NCBI GenBank assembly: GCA_946482615.1 | Contig: CAMLSF010000037.1 | Span: forward strand, 1 to 25,941 | Source: an uncultured Chromatiaceae bacterium | GTDB lineage: Bacteria; Pseudomonadota; Gammaproteobacteria; Enterobacterales; Alteromonadaceae | Reading direction: 5' to 3' | DNA: 25,941 nucleotides | In this document: positions 17,101-23,175 of the stretch, piece after piece | Position numbering within the stretch: the stretch's first letter is position 1 | Layout of the letters: each line of letters starts with the position of its first letter | The notes under the pieces: model-generated | Database searches by the model: none | What the model was told of the DNA's origin: nothing | What the model saw: only the letters and a program-made list of their open reading frames with translations | Program-made: the position numbers and the translations under genes

Positions 17101-19341
17101 TCTGTGTTGCGACGCTGGGTGACCTTCGGGTAAATACTCAGGATTGACATCACGACGCACTGTTTGTGCTGCAGTCATTTCCATAGCTGACTGCACTTGC
17201 GCAGCAGTCCAGTTTGGATGTGCCTGACGTACCAGCGCCATCACACCTGCCACATGGGGGGACGCCATAGAGGTACCACTGAGCATGGCCCAATCCTGCG
17301 ACTGGGCAGAACCTGGTTGCAACGGATGTTCATCGGCATAAGGTGCATAGATATTCACACCAGGCGCTGAAATATTGGGTGCCAGGTGATGTTTATAGGT
17401 GGTTGATGGGCCAAGTGACGAGAAGTCAGCCAGAATATCACCTGCCGCCGGGTCTATGGTGCGGGCGACTGAGCCCCCGGTGATAGTGATTTTATGCTCT
17501 GCCCCCCCATCATTTAGCCAGTTAATAATATTCTGCCCCGTGGAATAACTGACATGAATGCCAGGTAAGGGATAAGTATCATCAAAGATTTGTTGTTCAG
17601 CATCTGTGATGCCTTCATACCAATCTTCGTTATACAGAATAAAACCACCTGCACCACCTGCTAATACGTTGTGGGCTTTAGCCACACGTGCATTGACACC
17701 ACGTTTACAGATCACAATTTGATCTGGTGTGAAGGTATTTGCTGCAAAGGCGTTTTCACATTTTTCGTCGCCAAAATCAGCAGCTACCACCACATTGCCA
17801 TCAACAATACTACCGGTGGAAAAACCAGCAATGTCGTCAGGCCACTCTGCATCCGGATCAATGCTGACATAAGGTGTTGAGCTGCCACCGCTAAAACTGA
17901 TAAGGTTTTTCGTCACATCCAATACACGGTCATGCGTGCTGGCCGCGACGACCATGGCCCATGGTGAGCTATGACCCAGACTGCCAAAATAAGTATTGTT
18001 GGCATCACCACCAGAGTTACCTGCAGCAGTAGCCACCAGAATACCGGCTTCACGGGCCGCCAACATTGCCAACTCTGTGGCATCTGTCCAAGGGAAGCGT
18101 TCAGCACCACCTATCGAGAAGTTCAGTATGTCCACACCGTCCTCAATAGCTTGCTCATAAGCACTAAGGATAGCTTCGGTTGGACAGCCATCTAACAAAC
18201 AAACCTGATAGGAAACTATATTGGCATGAGGTGCAACACCAGAGGTTGACTCAAAGGTATAACCCATTGAGTCACCATCACCATTGCCCAAAGAGGGCGA
18301 CAGTAAAGGCACATTTTCCACATAGTTACCTGCGGCAGTGCCTGCCACGTGACTACCGTGCCCCTGATAATCTTCACCTGTGGCAGAACCAAGGCCATTG
18401 TATGAATCTGTGATCACAGGCCAGCTGTATACGCCTATCAGTTTGTCGTTACAAACAACTTTACCTGTTGCACAATCACCGAGGTAAACACCTTCTCCCA
18501 AAGGGTTGGTATGGTCATAGCCATCGCCCCCCAGATCGGCAAAGGCTATATGATCGGAGTTGATGCCGGTATCAATAATACCTACGACTACCCCTTCACC
18601 TTTCTGTGGTATGGCACTGACAGTGTTGCCGGACCACACCTGATCGGCACCGATAAAACCCGGACCACGGTCGGTCAGGATCTTCTGCATAGTGGAGCGT
18701 TCAACAAACTCCACTGAAGGCAGGCTGGCCAGTTTTTTTGCCTGCTCCTGCGTCATTTTCATCGAGAAACCATTGACTGCCGTAGTAAAGCGAGCTGTGG
18801 CTTTGCCGCTAATCCCCTGGCTTCTTGCCATTTGTAAAACAGCGTCTTGCTTTTGCACCAGATAGTTTTTGTAGCTTTGCGCACGCTCATTCGCCAGGTT
18901 TTCGACAGCAGCAGTGTTCACTACTGCTTTGCTGCCCTTAGCTGAATGGGCACCATAGCCACCAGATTTGATATCAAGCTCACGTTTAATAATACTTTTT
19001 GCTGTTGCTTCAAACCCCTTAACCCGACCATCATAAATAGCAACTGGCAGGTCTCTTAATCGGACAATGTAAATGTCTTCCCCTGTGCGATCGGGTTCAT
19101 CCATAAACTTCTTTTGGCCTGATGCAGGCTGAATTTGCTGGTTTTTGCCACCTGGCAGAGTCCTGTTCAGATCGCCTTGTAACTGCTGTTGATGACCAAC
19201 ATTTTGTTTTTTTGTTTGTGTTGGTTTGATTTGCTGTAATTTGATGGTATCGGCATTTGCAGGAGCCGCCTGGGCTGACAATGCAACCCCTACGCCATAA
19301 AGCGCAGACAGCATAGCCAGACTAACTGATTTTAGTTTCAC
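14113..19341 (-). CDS. Large secreted S8 (subtilisin-like) protease with PA domain and GlyGly-CTERM-like anchor
   Basis: A 1742-residue exported serine endopeptidase. The GTG start follows GGAGG at 19346-19350. Residues 1-26 form a signal peptide; about 90-220 is an inhibitor I9-type propeptide. The catalytic domain has Asp257 (GIIDTGI), His328 (GHGSHVAGTAAG), oxyanion Asn442 (AAGNSGG) and Ser691 (SGTSMASPHVAG). A protease-associated insert lies at about 500-625. A long beta-rich tail follows, with a DUF11-like segment (VIPAGLTLLPDSV), a cadherin-like repeat (DANWHGETTVTV) and a Cys-containing CTDSAAINFDPTATKNDGSC motif. The last 25 residues (SSGGAMGW, hydrophobic helix, RR) fit GlyGly-CTERM, the rhombosortase signal linked to type II secretion. 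It is divergent from a MipA/two-component operon and shares repeats with it. Physiological substrates are unknown. Confidence 0.93.
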   Translation of the reverse strand: MKLKSVSLAMLSALYGVGVALSAQAAPANADTIKLQQIKPTQTKKQNVGHQQQLQGDLNRTLPGGKNQQIQPASGQKKFMDEPDRTGEDIYIVRLRDLPVAIYDGRVKGFEATAKSIIKRELDIKSGGYGAHSAKGSKAVVNTAAVENLANERAQSYKNYLVQKQDAVLQMARSQGISGKATARFTTAVNGFSMKMTQEQAKKLASLPSVEFVERSTMQKILTDRGPGFIGADQVWSGNTVSAIPQKGEGVVVGIIDTGINSDHIAFADLGGDGYDHTNPLGEGVYLGDCATGKVVCNDKLIGVYSWPVITDSYNGLGSATGEDYQGHGSHVAGTAAGNYVENVPLLSPSLGNGDGDSMGYTFESTSGVAPHANIVSYQVCLLDGCPTEAILSAYEQAIEDGVDILNFSIGGAERFPWTDATELAMLAAREAGILVATAAGNSGGDANNTYFGSLGHSSPWAMVVAASTHDRVLDVTKNLISFSGGSSTPYVSIDPDAEWPDDIAGFSTGSIVDGNVVVAADFGDEKCENAFAANTFTPDQIVICKRGVNARVAKAHNVLAGGAGGFILYNEDWYEGITDAEQQIFDDTYPLPGIHVSYSTGQNIINWLNDGGAEHKITITGGSVARTIDPAAGDILADFSSLGPSTTYKHHLAPNISAPGVNIYAPYADEHPLQPGSAQSQDWAMLSGTSMASPHVAGVMALVRQAHPNWTAAQVQSAMEMTAAQTVRRDVNPEYLPEGHPASQHRAGAGRVDAKAAIDAGLIMDETVANFKLANPNLGGDVRQLNLPQLVNSNCRAGVCSWVRTVTATRDGHWTLSADTWVYDRWVNSFEGEINMHNAKLEFFPASFSLKAGERQNIVIKADIADIQAQYNSLLAGTGNTMEGLELWTNVNLIASDSAIPASHWPVSVNFDRMGLPEAVNLTVHRDKGGYRIAKLPLAASKDVVYRGHGPVKADTFEVTLPQDNNHIPIYSDGDYAQGNNQISLINVPADTARLVVEVLEHVKGPGINPIIGDLSGSLAIHIGRDFNGNGEADFDEEWLCSSTTQIELNYCNLTNPDAGSYWVLLSNTSLNMYDWTREEGPDPRGEYNIKAEDLVDTYKVATAAVPYGENGLQVTGPAVTDGSTVDVDLSWNLDQLVEGDVAYAGVDIGSSAAPGHIGFIPLRLERGQDDVTVAVNDKVRSGEVVDVKVHVVQNNTGADRDFDLSTVIPAGLTLLPDSVKVSSAEQQANLTVEGNSIRIAGVQKDSSNWMRNYTVTTSDTDNMCRVPNYGRNGSGFVGLAENYGFVPDIGGTAGDWAGSSIPDGNGNWVYSNPFEIQLANYWGEDGKMNLFHNEAYKTYDRFIVSPQGFVSFGPAWYGGQHLIQQKFPYLMSPYGPFIAPFWRGQPDLENSGWATVVNALGTPLEQNVLEPAKGSGITLAYTGDEIIVEWINSRTQSMSLDWFGNASSNGTEDDDRYTFDLILNKSYRYGAGEFEIVMAYGDMDFAGTADFGSIGLHGNYGPLDIFGYPYGQETGVSAAYNGLSDVVKRNKVICYDYTGPEATQFDLSFQVRVAETSAGQTLNMEVTSDVSGMGQKVISNNIEVAGNITMPGFNDVTLNENGSFDIQVAYADIDANPNTISVTGDHVKAAVSAHEAGAKVTITPDANWHGETTVTVKVTDSINLTDAAVQSFVLTVVSDGIELGCTDSAAINFDPTATKNDGSCKFQAAVTPASSGGAMGWFVLLLFPLVYIRRMVALTK

Positions 19342-19399
19342 ACTTCCTCCAGTGAATGCTTTGGATGATTAAAAGTTGTACTTTTGCATTCGGTCCGAA

Positions 19400-19442
19400 G
19401 TTATAACGTGCAAAAAAACAGCAAACTGTACGAAAGTGTGCA
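19400..19442 (-). promoter_or_regulatory. Predicted protease promoter with two phased repeats upstream
   Basis: On the minus strand TATAAC (complement of 19400-19405) is a good -10, but no -35 is recognisable. Instead GCACACTTT (complement of 19433-19441) is followed exactly 10 bp later by GTACAGTTT (complement of 19423-19431), a 7 of 9 match. The pair is centred near -40 relative to the expected start site. That is a usual location for an OmpR-type activator working at a promoter with a weak -35. The assignment is inference. Confidence 0.45.
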
Positions 19443-19537
19443 GCTAATTTTTAGTTGAAATTCCCCTGGTAAGACGACTCTAGTTTGCTTGTATTTCATA
19501 GGAGGCAGGAGGTTTTATGTTCTTTTCCTCAAGTTTT

Positions 19538-19557
19538 TTGCACACTTTTGCACACTT
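19538..19557 (+). repeat. Tandem 10-bp direct repeat, candidate response-regulator box upstream of the mipA-like gene
   Basis: TTGCACACTT occurs twice without a gap, at 19538-19547 and 19548-19557. TGCACACTTT recurs inverted at 19433-19442, and GTGCAAAAAA (19408-19417) is the complement of 19534-19543. Direct repeats of 10-11 bp are the usual binding pattern of OmpR/PhoB-family regulators, one of which is encoded 1.4 kb downstream. A weak -10, TAGCAT, is at 19576-19581. The remaining 19582-19759 shows no gene; it holds a small palindrome, ACATC-T-GATGT, at 19602-19612. Confidence 0.55.
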
Positions 19558-19759
19558 TCCTCTCCTGTTATCCGCTAGCATCGCCAGTCCGGTATGGCTT
19601 TACATCTGATGTCATTGCCGGGATCAATTAAAGCCACCAGTGGGTTCGTTACGAAGAAATAAAACACCAGCTATTATTACCCTGAGCCCAATGTCATTGG
19701 AATGCGAATCAAGCTGGGAATTTTTTTAATTTTTGTAAGCCATTTTACAGGTTAAATAC

Positions 19760-20608
19760 ATGCTTTCAGGCTATTGGCGTCTTGTCTTCACCACCATGCT
19801 CCTTTGTGTTGCAAGTTTCTTTACTCTGGCAGAAGAAGAGGGCCAAGACCACCAACAAATGCAATGGCAGTTTAGTGCGACAGTGGGATATGGCCGGTAT
19901 GGTTCTTTGCTGTTTGATGGCAGGGATACCAATTTATATGTCTTGCCGCGTTGGTCGTTGTACTACAAACGCTTTTATCTGGAAAACCTTGATCTTGGAT
20001 TTAATCTGGTTGAAACAGAACATTTTTCGCTGGATTTGAGTGGCAAACAAAGTTTCGATGCTCTATCAGTACGGCATAGTGCAGCGGAAGATGGTTTGCT
20101 GAAGTCCATAGCGCTGAACGACGTCAAGCTCCCTATTCCCTGGAATATCAAAGTAGAAGATGTCGTGAACTTCCAGCGTCGCCATTTAAGTTATTTAGCA
20201 GGAATGACGTTTTATGCCAGAGCTCATGATCTTGAACTGCGCAGTGAATGGCACAGCGATGTTTCCGGGGTACACAACGGCAGTGAGTGGAATACCTTAG
20301 TAAGATATCAGTATCAGACGCAGTCTTTTAACTTAGCTCCAAGTCTGGGCATACGTCGGCTTGATCATCGTTTCGCTAACTATTACTTTGGCCTGGGTTA
20401 TCAGGATACCTCCGATCTGCTCAGAGTGATGCCTGGGCCATTGTGGTTACCCTCTGTCAGATTGGATGCCAGCCTGAATCTAAGTTCGAACCTGAGTTTT
20501 GCTGCGAGTCTGAGACGCGAGTTTTATCCGGTAGAGGTGCTGCAGAGCTTATTTATTGGCTCCCGTCAGCATGACATTTGGTTTCTGGGTCTGATGTATC
20601 AATGGTAA
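19760..20608 (+). CDS. MipA/OmpV family outer membrane protein
   Basis: A 282-residue predicted outer membrane beta-barrel of the MipA/OmpV family. An N-terminal signal peptide covers about residues 1-24 (hydrophobic LVFTTMLLCVASFFTLA). The mature chain alternates polar and hydrophobic residues in strands rich in Tyr and Trp. It opens with FSATVGYGRYG and ends FLGLMYQW with a C-terminal aromatic residue, as barrel proteins do. E. coli MipA binds the murein hydrolase MltA and PBP1B; OmpV-like members elsewhere are porin-like, and neither role can be assumed here. The ATG follows an AGG at about 8 nt. Its stop overlaps the next gene's start (ATGGTAA), so the two are translationally coupled, and the operon continues into a two-component system. 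Confidence 0.82.
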   Translation: MLSGYWRLVFTTMLLCVASFFTLAEEEGQDHQQMQWQFSATVGYGRYGSLLFDGRDTNLYVLPRWSLYYKRFYLENLDLGFNLVETEHFSLDLSGKQSFDALSVRHSAAEDGLLKSIALNDVKLPIPWNIKVEDVVNFQRRHLSYLAGMTFYARAHDLELRSEWHSDVSGVHNGSEWNTLVRYQYQTQSFNLAPSLGIRRLDHRFANYYFGLGYQDTSDLLRVMPGPLWLPSVRLDASLNLSSNLSFAASLRREFYPVEVLQSLFIGSRQHDIWFLGLMYQW

Positions 20609-20967
20609 AAACAAACCGCTATACATTGTTTGTTTTACTGACGCTGCCCTTCGCTTCTGAGTCGGCACAATTAGAAATTTTGCCCAAATTCTGTCTTATT
20701 GGTAAAAACGATGTTTGTGTCACCACACTGCAGATGCGTTGGAAAACCAATACTGTTGCCTGTCTGGTGAATGAGAACACAAAAACAGTGTTGCATTGCG
20801 CCAGACAGCAAGACGCATACAGCATGACTTTGCAGAGCAACGAGACAGTGCTTTTTAGTCTGATGGAGCAAAGTAGTAAAAAAGTGCTGGCCACTAAAGA
20901 GTTTAAAGTTCTGCAACCTCAACAACAGGCCCTACAGCAAAGGCGGCTGTCCTGGAGCGTATTCTGA
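20602..20967 (+). CDS. DUF3019 domain-containing secreted protein
   Basis: A 121-residue small exported protein of unknown function, matching DUF3019 by eye. Residues 1-22 form a signal peptide (MVKTNRYTLFVLLTLPFASESA). The mature protein has four Cys (31, 39, 54, 66) in CLIGKNDVC, TVACLV and VLHCAR, probably two disulfides in the periplasm, and it ends with the characteristic RRLSWSVF. The start at 20602 is preferred over an in-frame ATG at 20578 because it puts a clean signal peptide at the N-terminus and overlaps the preceding stop by 7 nt. Its stop overlaps the response regulator start (TGATG). Placement between a MipA-like barrel and a two-component system suggests an accessory envelope or sensing role, which is inference. 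Confidence 0.78.
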   Translation: MVKTNRYTLFVLLTLPFASESAQLEILPKFCLIGKNDVCVTTLQMRWKTNTVACLVNENTKTVLHCARQQDAYSMTLQSNETVLFSLMEQSSKKVLATKEFKVLQPQQQALQQRRLSWSVF

Positions 20968-21653
20968 TGAATAAGCACATACTTTTGCTGGAAGATGATC
21001 TGGAACTTACCCGACTGATCCTTGAGTGCCTGAACTCTGAAGGTTATACGGTGACCTCTGCTTACAATGCGGCCAGAGCAGCTCAACTCTTCCATCAACA
21101 AAGCTTTGATTTGGTTATATGTGATGTCACTTTACCGGGTAAAAGTGGTTTTAGTTTTGTAGAAGAAATTCGGGACAGTTTTGCCGGCCCTATTCTGTTT
21201 ATGACGGCTCAGGTATCAATGAAACAACAACTCTATGGTTTTGAGCTAGGCGCTCAGGACTACCTGCTAAAACCCATAGATCCACGCTTGCTGCTGGCCA
21301 AACTAAAAGTATTCCTGGCACAGGACAAAACTCCCATGCAGTTAAAGGCTGAGCTGATACAGCATAACTTACGGCTGGACAGCAAAGCTAAGAACGCCTA
21401 TCTGGCGGACAAGCGGCTCGATCTGACAACAGCTGAATTCCGATTGCTGGATGCGTTGATGCAACAGTATGGTGAAGTCGTCAGCCGGGACTGGCTGTTT
21501 CAACATCAACTCGGCAAAGTATATGACGGTATAGATCGCACCATAGATGGCAGGGTATCCCGCTTGCGAAAAAAACTGCAGAGCATTGACCCGGCCTGGA
21601 ACATTGTTATTTCATGGGGTGAGGGCTATTACCTTGCATATACACCGACCTGA
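20967..21653 (+). CDS. OmpR/PhoB-family response regulator
   Basis: A 228-residue transcriptional regulator. The receiver domain (1-120) has acidic residues Glu9, Asp10 and Asp11, phosphoacceptor Asp53 (VICDVTLPGKSG), switch Thr80 (LFMTAQ) and Lys102 (LLKPIDP). The C-terminal winged-helix domain (about 130-226) contains LDLTTAEFRLLDALM and the recognition region DRTIDGRVSRLRKKL. It would bind DNA as a dimer at direct repeats when phosphorylated by the adjacent kinase. Likely targets by proximity are the tandem TTGCACACTT repeats upstream of this operon and the related boxes at the divergent protease. Its ATG overlaps the DUF3019 stop by one base, and the kinase gene begins inside its 3' end. 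Confidence 0.93.
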   Translation: MNKHILLLEDDLELTRLILECLNSEGYTVTSAYNAARAAQLFHQQSFDLVICDVTLPGKSGFSFVEEIRDSFAGPILFMTAQVSMKQQLYGFELGAQDYLLKPIDPRLLLAKLKVFLAQDKTPMQLKAELIQHNLRLDSKAKNAYLADKRLDLTTAEFRLLDALMQQYGEVVSRDWLFQHQLGKVYDGIDRTIDGRVSRLRKKLQSIDPAWNIVISWGEGYYLAYTPT

Positions 21654-22878
21654 ATGGCTGTCTTTATCATTACTACGCTTTTATTTGGTGCTGGCAATGA
21701 CAGTCCCTATTCTTGCGTACACAGTCAACACCCTGCATCGCTGGTATACGGCAGACAGTGCTCCGGTCATTGCTCTTGATACCTTATTGTCTCAGGCTTT
21801 TACCACTCATCAGCACTCGTCCGACAAGCTGTTATGCATAATGTCCGCAGAGGAAGATTGTGCTGATGCTGTATTTGTTCACATCAAGCCTCAGCTCTGG
21901 CAACAGGCTGATGCCACGGTACCAGATAAATATCTGGAATTATCTGACACTGCAGACCGTCGCCTGCTCTGTCAGCACCAGAGTGATAGCAGTTTATATT
22001 GTCTGCGGCTGGAAGCTGAAAACACAGCACTGGATAAAAAACTCCTGTTTAGCCTGTTGTTTTACAGCGTGTTGTTTATAGCGTTTTTTATCTATACAGG
22101 CACCTTATTTAAAGACGCCGCTATACTCCGCTCATCAGCCTTAAATGAAATACGCCACGGCCATCTGCCTGCATTTACCCTGAGCAAGAAATCCTACCTG
22201 GAACCTCTGGCGCACTCCTTACAAAACATGACGGCCCGCATTGCTGAACTGGCCAATTTTCAGACTGAAATTGCAGAAACCATTTGCCACGATATAAAAA
22301 CACCAGTGGCCCGGATGCATTTTATAGCGCACCAGTTGGATAAGAAGGGGGATCCACAGACTGCCCAGCAACTGATGCGCAATTTGGCTGAAATTGAGAA
22401 CAACATCAACGAATATCTGATGCTGGCACAGAACCAATATACACCTGACGAAATGGCTTACGAACTATTTAACCTGGCTGATTTTTTACATCAGATGGTG
22501 GACCTTTTTACTCAGGATAACCAGTTGACCTTCGAAGTTGCAGTGGAACCAGACTTAGTCATTACCGCCAATAAAAGATTATTACACCGTGCTGTAGCAA
22601 ACCTGCTGAGCAACGCGATGCGATACGCCGGAAGCCGGGTAAATGTAACAGCCGATGTTGCTGATGGATATTGCCATATTGTGGTGCATGACGACGGACA
22701 AGCGGCCAGTCTGAACCTTGCCCCCAGACGCCCTGCCGAGTCACTGCATCATTCACTTGGTTTAAGTATAGTGCGGCGGGTGTGCATGCAGCACAATGGA
22801 CATTTTGGTTTTTCAGCGTCCTTGCTTGGTGGACATGCTGCGACAATCAGCATTCCCATCACACAAGCCAAAGAATAA
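21634..22878 (+). CDS. Sensor histidine kinase paired with the preceding regulator
   Basis: A 414-residue membrane kinase. I place the start at TTG 21634, with GAGGG at 21621-21625 (8-nt spacing), overlapping the regulator by 20 nt. The next in-frame ATG upstream (21547) would overlap by over 100 nt, and the only downstream one before the sensor region falls inside the first membrane helix. Two membrane helices (about 9-31 and 137-157) flank a ~105-residue periplasmic domain with four Cys (68, 76, 113, 123). A HAMP-like linker follows, then HisKA with His219 (ETICHDIKTPVARM) and an HATPase with the N box (VANLLSNAMRYAG). The G1 box is degenerate (DDGQAASL in place of DNGPGI) and G2 reads HSLGLSIV. 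The signal is unknown; Cys pairs in both sensor and DUF3019 hint at a disulfide-based or partner-protein input. Confidence 0.88.
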   Translation: MHIHRPEWLSLSLLRFYLVLAMTVPILAYTVNTLHRWYTADSAPVIALDTLLSQAFTTHQHSSDKLLCIMSAEEDCADAVFVHIKPQLWQQADATVPDKYLELSDTADRRLLCQHQSDSSLYCLRLEAENTALDKKLLFSLLFYSVLFIAFFIYTGTLFKDAAILRSSALNEIRHGHLPAFTLSKKSYLEPLAHSLQNMTARIAELANFQTEIAETICHDIKTPVARMHFIAHQLDKKGDPQTAQQLMRNLAEIENNINEYLMLAQNQYTPDEMAYELFNLADFLHQMVDLFTQDNQLTFEVAVEPDLVITANKRLLHRAVANLLSNAMRYAGSRVNVTADVADGYCHIVVHDDGQAASLNLAPRRPAESLHHSLGLSIVRRVCMQHNGHFGFSASLLGGHAATISIPITQAKE

Positions 22879-22892
22879 ATGGGTTTGAAGAT

Positions 22893-22913
22893 CAAGCCTG
22901 GTGTATAGGCTTG
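22893..22913 (+). terminator. Weak hairpin after the two-component operon
   Basis: CAAGCCT (22893-22899) pairs with AGGCTTG (22907-22913) around a 7-nt loop, 15 nt past the kinase stop. There is no clear U-tract, so termination may be inefficient. Confidence 0.35.
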
Positions 22914-22993
22914 CTTAAGACCTGGCGCTGAAAGCGGGCAGAATCTTTTAGGTTGAGCCTATCCTGTCATCAAATCAGACATCAGCCAATACC

Positions 22994-23012
22994 TTTGTTT
23001 GCACGAAACAAA
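22994..23012. promoter_or_regulatory. Perfect inverted repeat upstream of the Dcp gene
   Basis: TTTGTTT (22994-23000) and AAACAAA (23006-23012) are separated by GCACG. This 7-bp perfect palindrome lies about 165 bp before the peptidase start and could be an operator. The bound protein is unknown. The surrounding 22914-23112 shows no gene. Confidence 0.3.
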
Positions 23013-23112
23013 TACATAGCCAGCTTTTGCCCCACTTATCCCACTAAATCTGCCATTTACTGCAAAACCTGTTTTTTCAGCACTGCTTTTGGCATACTCG
23101 ACCGGTTAACAG

Positions 23113-23140
23113 TTGATGATTTTTACTGTAATTCCATAAC
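23113..23140 (+). promoter_or_regulatory. Possible promoter of the M3 peptidase gene
   Basis: TTGATG (23113-23118) and CATAAC (23135-23140), each 4 of 6 to consensus, are spaced 16 bp and would give a leader of about 30 nt. This is a moderate match only. Confidence 0.3.
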
Positions 23141-23175
23141 AAAAAAGCAACCAAGATACCCAGAGGGAAATATCA

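Noticed and set aside
17502..17508. Seven-C run in the protease gene as a phase-variable tract
   Set aside because: It is too short to be compelling in GC-neutral DNA, unlike the nine-base run in the receptor.
14240..18717. Several 60-85-residue plus-strand reading frames within the protease region
   Set aside because: All are antisense shadows of the continuous 1742-residue protease, which has a complete catalytic triad and domain order.
19609..19699. Nine-base direct repeat ATGTCATTG at 19609-19617 and 19691-19699
   Set aside because: It is imperfectly placed for a promoter element, with no phasing or third copy; it could be chance in a 400-bp gap.
21547..21633. ATG 21547 as the kinase start
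   Set aside because: It lies deep in the regulator gene, has no spaced ribosome binding site, and places a Cys/Arg-rich non-membrane stretch before the first helix.
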